Source: Phytophthora hibernalis | Taxonomy: Eukaryota; Oomycota; Peronosporomycetes; Peronosporales; Peronosporaceae | Assembly (NCBI GenBank): GCA_012656075.1 | Contig: JAAKBF010000171.1 | Span: forward strand, 1,736,001 to 1,800,000 | Direction of reading: 5' to 3' | Length of the DNA: 64,000 nucleotides | Shown: positions 1 through 11,434 of the stretch, piece after piece | How the letters are laid out: each line of letters starts with the position of its first letter | How positions within the stretch are numbered: position 1 is the first letter of the stretch | Notes under the pieces: generated by a model | Database searches by the model: none | Seen by the model: only the letters and a program-made list of their open reading frames with translations | Told to the model about the DNA's origin: nothing | Translations under genes and position numbers: made by a program

Positions 1-1040
1 CCTTTGCAAGTTGAGATCCCTGACTCGGTCAAGAAGCCACGCACGGATTCGTACGCAATACAATATTCCCCACCAACTGCTTACCGACCGTCAACAACAA
101 CTGTACCTGCGATCTCTCCGCGAATTGCACAGCAGTTTTACAACCTCGATCTGTCCACCCGAACCAGTACAGATACCGAGGACAAGATGTATTTACCCCC
201 AAAGATTGTGTCCAAGATCATGTACAAGGCGCTTCCAGGAACACATGAGGCGGAGCCTACAAGCACTACATTCTCCGGCGTAACCATGAAACAGGAAGGG
301 CTAAGAAAAAGCAAGAGCAATGCAGCAGCAATACCACCAAGCTCGACTGTGTCCAGCTCCGCTTATCACGCCCATCAGAGCCAAGTGGATGAATCTTCGC
401 ATGAGCCGGTCAGTATCAGCGATGATGCAGTGACTTTCATGCAAGAGTGCGTCACAGAGTTTCTGTTGTACTTCACCAGTGAAGCTCGCGACCGTTCCAT
501 CATGCAAAACCAAAGAACGAACAAGGGAGTGGGCTTGTCGATCTCTGGGAATAACGTGGTGGAGGGCATGGAAAACCTGGGGTTTACGTCGTACGCTCGA
601 GTATTGGCCGGGTACAACGAAAAGGTCAAGACATCGCAGGATGCCGCTGCGCACAAGAAGATGGAGCTGAAGAGATTGGCCAAGCAGCAGGCGATGCAAC
701 ACGCCGCAGCGGCTGCCGCTGCGACTATCGCTGCCAATGCCGCCAAGGCAGCAGCAGCGGGCAAAAGCGCGGTAAGTCTAAAATCCTATCTGCATCCTGG
801 ACTCAAGCCTGCTGTTCCGTCGCAATATGGCGCAGGGAGACTTTTAAGCCCAGCAGCAGTCACCACAATTTCGCCAGCAGCAGCGCCTGCCAGGCCACTG
901 ACGGTAGTAGAGGACGGCCAGCAACGACGCCAAAGCCAGTAGCGGCTACGGCTGTAGCAAAACCAGCAATGGCCGCTCCAACAACGACGTCAGCGAGTAC
1001 AGCAAGGACGGTATCGATGGCAGGGGCATCAACAAAATGA
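1..1040 (+). CDS. NF-YB-like histone-fold transcription factor subunit, 5' partial
   Basis: The frame is open from the left edge with no ATG at the boundary, so the 5' end lies outside the window. Two blocks match the NF-YB (CBF-A/HAP3) histone fold. Around residue 62 is an alpha1-like block (YLPPKIVSKIMYKALPG). After about 60 Ser/Pro-rich residues, at 140-205, is the alpha2/alpha3 block containing FMQECVTEFLLYFTSEA and MENLGFTSYARVL. The tail is Ala/Lys-rich. NF-YB pairs with NF-YC and NF-YA to bind CCAAT boxes in the nucleus. Read unspliced, the frame stops at 942. A GTAAGT donor at 772 joined to an AG at 893 would carry the protein into an Ala/Pro/Thr-rich frame ending at 1040, which I prefer. 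The linker between alpha1 and alpha2 is unusually long. Confident about the family, less so about the 3' structure. Confidence 0.75.
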
Positions 1041-1385
1041 GTGTTTGATGTAGCCGAAAGCTAGTACAGACGAAAACGTTTTGATTTGCGTGGGCAGTAC
1101 CGGTAACTCCTATCTGGGTTTGTTCATGTTTACTGCGTGGAGCTGTAATTGACGCCTGCTGCAACTGAGCGTACCTGACCTTCCTGCTTATACCTACCTA
1201 TCTATGACCAGGATATGTCGGCGGAAACGTGTGCTCTCGCCTTCGGTCTCGAAGAAAACAATGACGCACGCATGCACACGCAACGGGAAAACCGAAGGGA
1301 GAGAATGTTGGGGCTGGATAGGATGGAGTGCCGCTTCCTGGTCGGCACTCGCTCAATTATCCATGCAGGTCGTCTCGGTTGATAT
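1041..1385. other. Intergenic region between convergent genes
   Basis: This stretch lies between the 3' ends of two convergent genes. Only short ORFs without recognisable similarity are present and no RNA gene or repeat was seen. Confidence 0.5.
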
Positions 1386-4300
1386 TTACAGGTTCTTGGT
1401 GTACTGCTGTGAGATCTGCGACCGCATTTCCCACGAAGATGGCGACTTGAAGTAGCGCAGCATATCTGCTTCCGTAGGCTGCGCCGTTGACGAAGCAGGC
1501 AGCGCCGCTGAAGGTGCAAGACTTGCTTCCACGATCGAACGCAGTTGAAGCGTAGTCGAAGAGAACACTGAGAAGTAAATGGTGATTCGCGTGCGCAGGC
1601 GCTTCAGTTGGCGGCCACGACGGCCGAGAGGTTCCTCCTCAGGCTCTTCGGGTGAGTCCTCTGCCTCATCATCGTCCAGTTCCTCCTCTTCATCGTTCTC
1701 CACTGCCTCAAGTTCATTATCATCAGGCCAGCGCATAAATTGCACCGCCACGGCACTACCGTTCGAGTCGCCAATGCCACGCACACGCCACGCACGATAA
1801 GCCATCAGCGAGCGCTTACGAGACCATCCAAACGGGAAATAGTCCAGCGGAAGAACCACGGTGGGCTCCTGTTGGTCCAGTTGTAGTAGGAACACTGCGT
1901 CAGCAGACACCAGGCTGTTCGGCAGCGTGAGCGTCATGGTCGTATCTGTCTCCGTGACATGGAAAACCTTCGTCGTGTGCGCGTGAATGCACCGTGCTAG
2001 CCACGACAACGACGACGCTGCCGATGCCGAGCGAATTGATGCAACGCGCTGAGGTTGCTGGAGATGGTGCTCATCAGGCTCACCCTGACGGTTCCACTCA
2101 CCCGTTAGGCCATTAGCACCCGTAAGCGCTGCCTTGCGCAGAGACGCAGCTACTTCCAAGTCCTGCGGTGAAGGTACTGCATCCCGGATGGCGTGGTAGT
2201 AGTCCGAAAACACGTTCATATACGGAAGAGGGCGCAGCGCGCCTTCCTCTTTGTCGCCTACCTGCTGCTTTTCGTCTTCGTCCAGCACCACCCACCATGG
2301 CTCTTGCAGTAGCCACGGCTCACAGCTCTTGAGCATTTCGTACAGATCCCACTCACCCTCGTCCGCCGACTCAGCGTCGCCCCAGGACTTGTGCATACGG
2401 CGTGGCAGGCGCGCCACCTGGGTCTCAACAGAGTCATTCAACAGGTCCACAAGCCGCGCGTAAGCCGCCAACGTTCCCCGTCCAGCCTGAGCGCAGTCGT
2501 GCATCTTTTGACGCATGTCCTCCAGCAATCCTGCGCTCACCAGCGAAGTGCAAACAGTAACAAGGTTCGAGCACAAGTACAAGAGCTTCGGGTTGCTCAA
2601 CGGAATTTGCACCAGCGTGCACTTCTTGCGCTGCACCCTCGGTGTCTGGTTCGCAGCCGCAGTAAGGGGCGTCGTGGGCATCGGAGGAGTGACCATCTCG
2701 AACGAGTGACGATAGACCTTGGGATTCGTCTCCTTCTGTTTCGTTGCAACCTCTTCGAAGCGATGAATTCGCTTTACGATCGTAAACGCGAGCTGCAGGA
2801 TGCGTGCGCGACGGTAAAGCTCGCTATCCGTGGGAACAGGAGCCACCATAGTAAGCGAGCAGCCAGGTGATGACACGGGTGACAGCGTAGGGTGAATTTT
2901 CTCCGAGGCCTCGATAGCAGCAGTGATCGCCTTGTCTGAGTCCGTGGAGCGATTACGCTTACGGTTCAGATAACTATCGGGCGACGACCCCGGGGACATC
3001 ATCATCATCGGGATGCCGCCACCTTCAGGAATCATGCCTTGCAAGTTACTAGACCACGTATCACGCCGTGCGTACGGGTATGGTCTGGCCGAAGCGTACG
3101 CATGCTGATGCAGAGCTGCAGCCGTAAGGCGCGTGGTGTGGATAGGAGGAGCTCCTGACCCAGACGACGATGCGGCCGAACTGGCAGACGGGGTCGAGTT
3201 TGCGATCGGCGTGCTGGTGTAGGGCGAGTGGCCACCCAGTCGAAGTTGCATCATTCCTGTGATCGGAGTAAGCACAGGAACTGGTCTCTGAAGCTGGCGC
3301 TGCATGTTCATCTGGTTCGATGCAGGCATGGGGAGAGCAGCCAGCGATGATCGTCGGGTGTGAAACGCTCGATTGCCTCCTGCCGGTCCAGGCCCCGCCG
3401 AGTTATTCAGGAAACAGCCAACCCCAGGAAGTGACGGCGTCGACGCGCGGTTCTCCTGGAGTCCTTCAAAATGCGGCGGGTGCGTGGCAGAAAGCGACAG
3501 TCGCTGCTGCGGTTGCTGCTGTTGAAACTGCTGCTGCTGCTGGATCGGGAACGAGATGGTCGAGAAGTAGTCCGTTTTGAGTGACGCCGAACGGGTCAAG
3601 CGCTTGCGCTCGCGTCGCGCCGGGTCTCGCTGCAGGCTCGGCCTGGTCATGAACCCTATGGGCGGTTGTCGTTGCTGTTGCTGAGTGGCCGCAAACATCG
3701 CAGCAGCATTGGCCGCCGCCGTGTTGCTTCCAGCCGCGCTGCCCAGCAACTCGTCGATGCTCCTCGCGCTCTGTGGTGAACCAACTGCAGGTCCTCTGAC
3801 CATCTGAATACCTGGTCCTGCTGCTGCGGTATTGGCCAGCGCAGCTTGGTTCATGGGTGAGCGGAAGGTTTTCCTCGCCTTGCGACTGGACGAGATCCTG
3901 AAGGAGGGCGACGCCAACGCAGCCACACACGTCAACGTGTTGGCGTTCCCATTGGCGCTGGCGTCGAAGACGTAGACCTTGAAAACGTGCAAGTTCTTAC
4001 AGTTGAGTCTGGACGACTGCCACCCGTAGTGCCACGACTGGCGGTTGCCGTTGAGTAGGAAGCACGTGCTGGCGGTGGGGCCTCCGTTGGGCACAGCTGA
4101 ACCTCGGAACCAGCGACCAAAGGGCTGGTCGGCCATCTTGACGTCGTCAAACAGCTCCTGACGGGGATAGTCCCGACCGACTGAGAGACTGCAACGACCC
4201 AGACTCGTGTCCACTGAAGGGGACGTCTTGGGGTTAATTGGTTGCTGTTTAGCCACCTCTTCGAAGCGCCCCAGCACCAGTTGACAGTTGGACAGGAAGC

Positions 4301-4653
4301 ACTCGACCACGAGTCCAGAACCGCAGAAGCTCTTGGGGTTGTGGCCGCCACAGCAGTGAGGGAAGCAGCGGAGGTTCTACAAGGTAGAACGAGGTAGGGC
4401 GTTAAAACCCCAGTTACTGTGTTTTATTGCACTTGCGACGCACCTTGTGGCCACTCGCTTTGTTGCTTCTGCAAATAAGAACACAATACGCTCAGCTTTT
4501 GCACCCACCGCATTTGCGTAACACGCATTTGCGCAACACGCACCTTAAATACTCGCTCGTGAAGAGCTCCTTCTCGCACTGGTTGTGGATGAATCTGCAG
4601 TCTCCCCTGGGACTGTCCGACATGCTCTCGGAGCTGGTGGCGTACGCGTCCAT
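1386..4653 (-). CDS. Large unknown protein with Cys-rich N-terminus, poly-Gln and acidic C-terminus
   Basis: I do not recognise the family. I model three exons: 4653-4544 (ATG at 4653), 4468-4444 and 4376-1386, separated by 75-nt and 67-nt introns with GTGCGT donors and TTGCAG/TTGTAG acceptors. The first two exons total 135 nt, which puts the large exon exactly in frame and gives about 1041 residues. The N-terminal 90 residues are rich in Cys and His (for example CFPHCCGGH) and suggest a metal-binding module. This is followed by a Trp/Phe-containing block, Gln-rich stretches, Ser/Pro-rich low-complexity sequence, an alpha-helical region and an acidic run near the C-terminus followed by a basic patch. 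A nuclear or regulatory role would be a guess. The frame is uninterrupted over 3 kb, so the gene is real. Confidence 0.75.
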
Positions 4654-5635
4654 CCACTGCGGCGTCTCTATGGCCCTCGGGTCTGCACCTGCGCGCTCTT
4701 TGGCTTGTTCCGCTCCCCTCGGCTGCTGCAAAAGAGGTGGAGAAAGCGGGAGGCGAGTACGCCCTTTCTCTTGCGTCTCCTGCTCTCTTCGGCGTGGGGA
4801 TGGGCCGAAAAGGCGTCTTGACGACAGAATTCTTTTCGGCCAGTGGGGAACGTTCCGAAGCCCTAATTCAGCCAATGGCAACGAGGTGGCCGCTGCGCCG
4901 GACTCGAACATAGTGAAATGCATGCAAATGCACATGGCGAGCGTCCTGCATTAGCACGCCGCGTTACTGCAACAACAACATGTTTTGCATTTGCGCGCGT
5001 GGCGCCAAAGCTTCAAAGATGGCGAAGTTCCGCCGCCGTCCAGCCAAATTGGCTAAAATGACGGAGGGTGGACCTTCTGCCGGGTCAGATCAGGCTGCAG
5101 ATCCCGTCCGCTGCGACTTGAGTGCAAATGGGGCGCGATCCGACAATGCCGCGGTGTCCTCACTTGCGCTTGGCGTTCGCGGAACTCGCGCGGTGCCTGT
5201 CGATGGGCTCTGCGCACTTGAAGCCGCCGGCAAAAATTGGTAGCGCGGGGTCGCTATGCGGGACTTGGGACGTCGTCGTCCGGCCGCGAGAAGCGCCTTC
5301 GCCGCGTTCGCGTCGAGCCGAGATGAACTTGCAGTGCGCGCGCCCGTCGACAGTCCATCCTCGTCCATTGGAGAGACATGGAGATCCCACATAAGCAATC
5401 TAAGCGTCGTGCTCTCGCGAACCAAGCCGGCTCTGGGCAGAAACTTTGCACGCACGCGAGGCTTCGGCTCCCGACTCGAAATCGCAACTCGCTCATGGAG
5501 CGTTTTGTCTTCGCACTCCAGTCAATCGTCCTTCGCTATGTTTAGGCTCCATCACCTCCAGCCAGCACGTCAACTTCAACATCTTGATCGGAGCCGCTGC
5601 ACGTTCCACTTTGAACACAGCCACACGACTGCACC
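4654..5635. other. Divergent intergenic region with competing short ORFs
   Basis: This region separates two divergent genes and has a CCAAT box near 4871. Several overlapping ORFs of 80-190 codons exist on both strands, for example 4980-5243 (+), 5256-5840 (+) and 5090-5396 (-). The minus-strand frame from about 5396 has plausible Ser/Ala/Arg-rich coding composition and stays in frame past one TGA at 5090. None has a recognisable domain. I cannot tell a real small gene from GC-rich chance ORFs. Confidence 0.3.
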
Positions 5636-6355
5636 ATGGACCAGCTCCGATGTCAACCAAGTGGCCCAATCACCGCGACCCTCATGCACGGCTCGTCCAC
5701 ACGCCAGCGAGCGACGCTCGTCCTGCCGCCGACCACCGCTCGAGGAGGCGTTCCAAGCGCCCGTCGAGGGGCAAGCGCTCACCCGGATGCGTCTCAGTAC
5801 TTCTCCATCGAAACGCGGCTCGAGCTCAAGGCGCGGCTGACCAAGCTGCAGCTTCAACTCCGCCAACTGCTCGTGCAGGCCAAGTTGGCCTGGATGCGCT
5901 GCTTCGCCGAGCCGCGGACGGCTGCCACCCGCGCTGCTGCCACGCAGATGGTGCAGTTGGGCGAGGCGCTGACGTCGAGTCTCTCACGAGCCTTCGATTT
6001 CGCTGCTGGAACGGCCACATCACCACTACTCGAATTCCAGGCTCTTGTGACGCGCGTGGAGTCCGAGATGGCTGCATTTCAGCAGCTCGTAACCAGCGTC
6101 GCACACGGCAGCTATCCCCAGCCAGAAAACCAAACCGATGATGACGACGAAGACGAAGAAGACTCTGCAAACGAGGACGACGAAAATGGAAAGGGAGCTG
6201 CAGAAGCACTAACGTACCGGTACCTGAATCGCCCCATGCACTTGGATCTGCCGTCCATGAAGGCATACTGCAAACACGTTGCTCCGCCGTACTCCTCGTA
6301 CCTCCCGCACAACACCGCCAAGAAGACAGCTGCAGTGAAGACGCGCATCCTGTAG
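5636..6355 (+). CDS. Hypothetical coiled-coil protein
   Basis: The uninterrupted 239-residue frame starts at an ATG in CCATGG context. The N-terminal 50 residues are low complexity. A helical Leu/Gln/Arg-rich segment at about 55-90 looks like a coiled coil, followed by further helices, an acidic stretch near 165-180 (DDDDEDEEDS) and a Tyr/Pro-rich C-terminal block containing LNRPMHLDLPSMK and ending in a basic tail. I do not recognise the family. The conserved-looking C-terminal block argues that it is a genuine gene. An upstream exon in 5380-5540 is possible but unproven. Confidence 0.6.
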   Translation: MDQLRCQPSGPITATLMHGSSTRQRATLVLPPTTARGGVPSARRGASAHPDASQYFSIETRLELKARLTKLQLQLRQLLVQAKLAWMRCFAEPRTAATRAAATQMVQLGEALTSSLSRAFDFAAGTATSPLLEFQALVTRVESEMAAFQQLVTSVAHGSYPQPENQTDDDDEDEEDSANEDDENGKGAAEALTYRYLNRPMHLDLPSMKAYCKHVAPPYSSYLPHNTAKKTAAVKTRIL

Positions 6356-6431
6356 CACGACCGCATCGGCAAACACCCTATATATTTATACACACTTACC
6401 ATTGCTGTCTCCGCTCTCTTGCCTTGCTGGC

Positions 6432-8753
6432 TTAACGCCCCACACCGAGAAGCTGCTGCTGTGATGCCTGGAAGAGCTTACGCTTCGTCTTTGCCAGCTT
6501 GTGCATCTCGCTCGTATTCTTTCGCAGCACGTCAAACACGAACCGCGCGCGACCAGGATCCAGCCTTGCCACCTTCTCATTCAAATCGCGCCGGTGGGCG
6601 ACCAGCTCTTCGCGCTTCAAAGCCAAGGCGGAGATTGAGGCTCCACTATCACTGTTGGCCACAGTAAGGCTGCTTGCAGGTGCTTGTTGCACCTCAAGTG
6701 CGTCCTCCCGACGACGCACACGCGAAAAGGCACCCTCAATACCCCTAGCTCCAGCGTCTGCATTCGCACGACCTCCAGCAGCGCGTACTCCATACAGTCT
6801 GCATCGTTCTTGGTGTTCAACGAGATGGCGCTGAACACATCGGACGCCCGTTCATCGAAGGCCCGCGTCTCCATGTCATCGTCTTCGTCTTCTTGACGAA
6901 CTATACGAGACCTCGCGTCTTCAGAAGCTGCGAGGCGCTGGCGGCGGCGCCGCGAGTGATCCTGGTCCAGCTTATTCATGTCGTGCAGCAACTCGCACAT
7001 GCGGTGCAAGTGATGCGACTGCTGTCGCGAAGCACGAGACAATTGGCTTCCCTTCTGTGCTGTGGACTGGTACGACCTCGCCACGTCAATATATTTGCGT
7101 CGACGTTCGATGCACGCACGCGTTGCTGCGTCTGCCCCTTCTGCTTCTAAGAAACTCTGTGACAGCTCAAGCTCCGGGTCCTCTGGAAGACCTGCGGTAC
7201 CAGTCTTCGTTCCTATTCCAGTCAGTGCCGTGCCGGTCGTGGTCACGAGTTTGGCAGCACCCGACGTGATGGCCGACACGGCTCCCCACGCACTCCAACT
7301 GCTGCTACGCGTGTTCAAGGTGGTACCATTTGATGCTGACGGAGGGCTGGCGGCCGGGGAGACGAACTTCGAGACTCCATGTCATCTTCAGGAGCATCTT
7401 CGTCAATAGAAAGCAAATCATCACCATCCACGCTACTGTAATAGCTCGAGGTGGCACGTCGAAGGCTCTCAAGCTCTTCCGTGGTGGACAACAAGAAGGC
7501 GCGCACTTCTTCCGTCACCGCAAGAAGCGGCTGCCGGAGCACACCGCGCACGAACGCTTCCAGCAAGCGCATACGCTCGCCAACAAACTCCTTCTCCTTG
7601 TTAAAGAAGAGCTGCTTGCCCGGCATGCAAGGTACGAGCTCGAACGGAAACTGACGCTGCAGTTCACGCTGTAGCCACACAAAATCGCTGTAACGGCGAT
7701 AGACCTTGACCGAGGAGCTGGGTTCTTCCACTTGGCGCAGCCGTGTCCACGTCTTGGCAGCTTGGTACGGATCAATCGCCTGGGCACCCTTGGTAGTGTC
7801 GCTGGCAATGCTGATGACAGCATACCTCGTGTATGGCAGCAGCCAGGACCCCACCGTCGTAGGTTCGCACACCAGCACAACCAGTTTACTAGGGTCGTGT
7901 CTGCCAGCATGCAGCGAAAGCTGTGCCCGGACAAAGTCCACCTGCTGTTGCAGCTGCTCTGCCTTGGAATGCAGCTCCTTCGCAACAGCAGCAGCACTGG
8001 ACGCATCAAGTTGCACCCGCGCGAGCTGCACTGCATCATTTTGCAGCTGGCGCTTGAGATTCTCCGTCTCCGCCTGCAGAGTTTCGGCCTGTTGTGACGC
8101 CACGAGTGCGCGGTGTCTGGCTTCCTCTGCCAGCTCCTGGGCTCGCTTCTTCTCCTGCTCATTGATCTCCACCTGCTTCGTCAGGAACTTGGCGCGCTGC
8201 GAGGCCTGAACACTCTCCCGTTGCGCCGTACGCGCATGCTCCTCGGCCTCTCTTGCCAGCTGCTCCTTCTCCTTCACTTGGGTGTCCCAGGCCTCCGGAG
8301 CCTGCGCAGCTGCATCTGCGTCTGTGCCTCCATCTCCTGACGGGCGCGCACCAGCTCAAAGTTCTTGGGAGGGCACGTGCACCACGTGTGCTGTCGAAGC
8401 TGGTCGCTCTACGACAGGTAGGGCACTCTACCACGATCAGATCCCCGTTTTGGGCGCCTCTGGAGGACGAATGCGCCCAACCATTAAGACAGCTCTACAT
8501 GGATACATTATCAGATTGAAGAGGATAAGGGTTAGTAGCGGAAGGGGAAGGGGTACAGGGTAGAACGCTCTACCTGGCAGTAGGTGTGTCCGCACGCCAA
8601 GAGCCGCGGGATGTGGCCCTCGTCGCTGTCGTCATCGTCGTAAGGTTCGTTGCACAGCTCACACTCGACGCTGTTGTCCACGAAGTCGATCCACAGCTGC
8701 GCCGTGTGCTCGTCCACCTCCACGGGCGTCCCCGCCGTCGATCCGTTGAGCAT
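6432..8753 (-). CDS. RING finger - coiled coil - PX - BAR-like protein (sorting-nexin-type E3 candidate)
   Basis: Exon 1 (8753-8574) ends in TYCQ. A 79-nt intron follows (GTAGAG donor at 8573, TGTAG acceptor), and exon 2 starts at 8494. The splice reconstitutes a perfect RING: CELC, then CGHTYC-QS-C, then CPTC. Next come a long heptad-rich coiled coil, a PX domain (RRYSDFVWL and a PGKQLFF-type loop) and a helical region resembling a sorting-nexin BAR domain. PX domains bind phosphoinositides, BAR domains sense curved endosomal membrane, and RING domains usually recruit E2 enzymes. I infer ubiquitination at endosomal membranes. The reading needs four single-base insertions (near 8366, 8297, 7320 and 6735). 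A 50-nt intron could explain the second or the last, but the coding character of the skipped sequence argues for missing bases. The expected length is about 748 residues. Confidence 0.8.
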
Positions 8754-8871
8754 CTCCCCAGGGTAGAACGACTGCGAAATCGAGAATGACCTTTTTCTAA
8801 CTGGCTGATTACGTTTTCAAGATATTTCAGATGGGAATGATGGCATCAGTTTGATGTGAAGCGACACCAAT

Positions 8872-9801
8872 TCAATCGTCCTCCTCTTGCTTGGCGCTGG
8901 GAGGTAGAAGCGTCTTGCCATGGTAGGGTGTGCTGAGAATGCGGATACATTCTTGCACATCGATGCATTCCGTATTGTTTGGGTCGAGGGCGCTGAGGAT
9001 GTCGTCCACGTAGCAGCTCACTTCGTGCTGGTTGCTGTCTGGAAGGTGTGCGTAGGCGCTCTCGAGAATACGCTGCATCTTGGTGCGGAACACGACGACC
9101 GGGATGTCCTCCTCGTTTGGGAACAAACACTGCGTCCGGTTAGTAGACGACAATTGCTGAGGCTTTTGACCACTTACGTGAAACGCGCCCAGCAGGTCTT
9201 GTTCATCGTGAGGAGGAGTCACCAGCATGCCGCACAGCACAACCCATTCCTGGAGATCAATGGCTTTGCTGCCTGTTTTCAGTTAAACAGTGCCGAATTA
9301 GTTGGAGGCTGTGGGCCACAATTGACACTACTGACCGTCTGCGTCTGCAATCAGCAAATACTCGTCCAGCTCCTTGTCGCTAGGAGAGATTCCGAGCATT
9401 GTAAGGGCCTGCAGTAGTCGTTATGGCAAATGTGTAAGTGTATGTTCAAACTAATGGCTGCTATAATAACGCGGTCCGCACGTCGTGAAGCTCCGAGCGC
9501 AGCATGATGCCTGAGCTGTCAGCTGCAGCACACAAGCACACTCCGTCAGAGCAAAATACTTGTCACCAAAGCAGGCGAACGACGTACTGTCGATCTGGCG
9601 GAAGATGTGGTGGAAGAAGTTGATGTCTTCGGGGGACAACTGCTCCGAGATCTGCTCCATCTGCATGGTCTTCTCCGGGTCCAGGTTCATCTTGCGCATC
9701 GCCACCTCCGTCAACAGCTTTGATCGACGCAGACGGGAGGTCGTCAGCCTCGCACGCCTGCGGCGCGAGTTATGCATGGACGTCGACCGCGAGTACAGCA
9801 T
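8872..9801 (-). CDS. EF-hand calcium-binding protein
   Basis: I model five exons, 9801-9588, 9522-9482, 9408-9336, 9272-9178 and 9129-8872, joined by GT-AG introns of 48-73 nt. One intron carries a CTACTAAC branch point. All junction phases agree, giving 226 residues. Three EF-hand loops become visible only after splicing: DTDSSGIMLRSE near residue 72, DADGSKAIDLQE near residue 110 and a weaker DPNNTECIDVQE near the C-terminus. The N-terminus is Arg-rich. This is a calcium sensor of unknown target. The stop lies 118 bp upstream of the RING-PX gene on the same strand, and the 5' end shares a 188-bp bidirectional promoter with the gene at 9990. Confidence 0.8.
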
Positions 9802-9899
9802 CCTGTCGCTTCCTCGGATACTAGCTTTGGGACTTCAATAACGGACGTTGAAGTTGCCTTTTGTGTCCACCACACTGACTAGTTCCTATACAGGAAGAT

Positions 9900-9940
9900 T
9901 CCCTCCATTGGTCAAAACTCTTCCTCTCGATCATTGGTCG
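9900..9940. promoter_or_regulatory. Two CCAAT boxes in a bidirectional promoter
   Basis: ATTGG (inverted CCAAT) occurs at 9907-9911 and 9933-9937, both inside TTGGTC, in the 188 bp between divergent start codons. Paired CCAAT boxes are typical NF-Y targets in divergent eukaryotic promoters. Confidence 0.5.
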
Positions 9941-9989
9941 AAAAGTGGCCTCTCTTGTTTGGACAGCAGCCTCAGTGTCCGAAGTCGCC

Positions 9990-10621
9990 ATGGGGAGAGT
10001 GAGTGCCAAGAGGAAGCTCAAGCAGTGCGACCCGTTCTTCAAGGGCAAGCGCGAAAATGGCAAGAAGCAGAAGGCCGTCGACCTTCCGCCCACCGAGTCC
10101 AAGCGATCAAGAAGCGCCGCCGCAAGATGATGAGCGACGACGCCATGGAGCAGTTCGTGCTGCGCTCGTCGGCGGTGGACGGCGATGCGTCCAGCGGCAG
10201 CAAGAAGCAGCAACTGCAGGTTGGCTCCATCCGGGAGGGAGAGTCCATGCGCGAGTTCAACAAGCGCATCAGCACGGAGGTCAAGCGCGTCATCTACGAC
10301 GCGGCCAAGCAGGGCCGACGCAGCAGCGAGAAGCGCAAGACGTTCCTGGCTAAGAAGAAGGACAAGGCACGCGACAAGAAAATGTCCGAGCAGGAACGCT
10401 ACGAGCGCGACTTCCAGAGCACGGGCAGCACCAAGAAGGACTTCTTTCAAAACGCGGCGCCCGTGCGCTTCGGCGAGCGTGTCGACGCGCCTCCCATCAT
10501 GCCCAAGCTCTCGGGCATCTTCAAGAAGCGCGCCGAGCAGCTTTCGCGTGAGAAGGCCAAGACGGAGAAGAAGAACGCGATTGCAATGGGCGCTCGTGCG
10601 ATCAAACGTGCCAAGAAGTAG
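9990..10621 (+). CDS. CCDC137-like lysine-rich nuclear protein
   Basis: The ATG at 9990 (GCCATGGGG) opens a Lys/Arg-rich protein. After residue 38 the protein continues only if one base is added near 10103, where the frame then reads AIKKRRRKMMSDDAME without further interruption. The repaired length is about 210 residues. The order of features is a basic N-terminus, a central segment with GESMREFNKRI that resembles the CCDC137 core, and a basic coiled-coil C-terminus (IFKKRAEQLSREKAK). CCDC137/RaRF proteins are nuclear or nucleolar. The assignment to that family is moderate and a general ribosome-biogenesis-type protein is the alternative. Confidence 0.65.
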
Positions 10622-10751
10622 ATGCTTTGGTGTCAATACATTGCTTTTTAACATTACGAGTCTTCTGTCAGTTGCTGCGTCTACTCTACCAGCTGAGCCT
10701 CTGTTGAAACGTTGACCTGCGTGGCCTGGTTACTACTTGACTGCTGCAACT

Positions 10752-11434
10752 TTAGTCGGAGCTTTTGTCACTGGACGTAGCGCCGCCCAGCAGCCCAGTC
10801 CGTTGCCGCGGGTCCTTCCGCAAGTCGAACGAGCTCATGTGCTTGCCACGCTCCCGCCGCAGCAATAGAACCGACACGGCTAGCAATACTGTCATAACCG
10901 CCTGCAACAAACAACAGTCAACAGTCAGCACCCTTCCAGCAACAGCATTCCTGTCTCCACTGCAGTCTCCTAACTAACCTCGAATTTAACCACTGCTACG
11001 CCTGACTGTGTCGTGTCTGCAGGCGAACACGCTTTGAAGCGCGTCTGTCGCTCATCCTCTGGCTTGGTCAGCAGGTTCTCGGCCGTGGGGTCTTTGGCTA
11101 TTGGACAGTCCAACTCCTGGCGGAAGCCTGTCTCGCGGCAGAAGCTCTCGTCGCTCTCCGACTCGGGACACGCCGCACACTCCCCAACTAGCGAACAGGC
11201 CAAGCCGGACACGGGGTCGTACACGCGGTGGGCGGACACCAGCGCCTGGTCCCGACGTCGCAGCGGATTGGTCGAGTCCTTCCGCGTTCCTCCGGGCTTG
11301 ATGGCGAACGCAGCGCTCTCCTGACGCAGAAGTCTCGTGCGTGGGTTACTGGAGATGACTTGTACACCTGTTACGGGCGTGCACAGCGCCACAAAGAGGG
11401 CCGCCAACGCCACGATCAACTTGCTCACCTTCAT
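10752..11434 (-). CDS. JTB (jumping translocation breakpoint) family membrane protein
   Basis: There are two exons, 11434-10979 and 10901-10752, with a 77-nt intron (GTTAGT donor, TTGCAG acceptor, phase 0), giving about 201 residues. A signal peptide (residues 1-23, VALAALFVAL core) precedes a lumenal Cys-rich domain with CSLVGECAACPES and CRETGFRQELDC, then KFE followed by a single membrane span (AVMTVLLAVSVLLL) and a short basic tail (RRERGK). This order matches the JTB family, a type I membrane protein linked in animals to mitochondria and cytokinesis. An RLLR motif at about residue 34 mimics an RxLR effector motif, but the JTB domain and transmembrane segment argue against a secreted effector. 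Confidence 0.8.

Noticed and set aside
301..764. Long minus-strand ORFs across the NF-YB gene
   Set aside because: They are antisense shadows of a GC-rich coding region; only the plus strand shows a conserved domain.
8297..8346. A 50-nt intron (GTGCGC...CGCAG) in the RING-PX gene instead of a missing base
   Set aside because: It would remove a heptad-rich segment that reads as genuine coiled coil, and the same one-base pattern occurs at many sites without possible splice signals.
11320..11340. RLLR motif after a signal peptide, resembling an RxLR effector
   Set aside because: The protein has the full JTB Cys pattern and a transmembrane segment near the C-terminus, so it is a membrane protein and the motif is coincidental.
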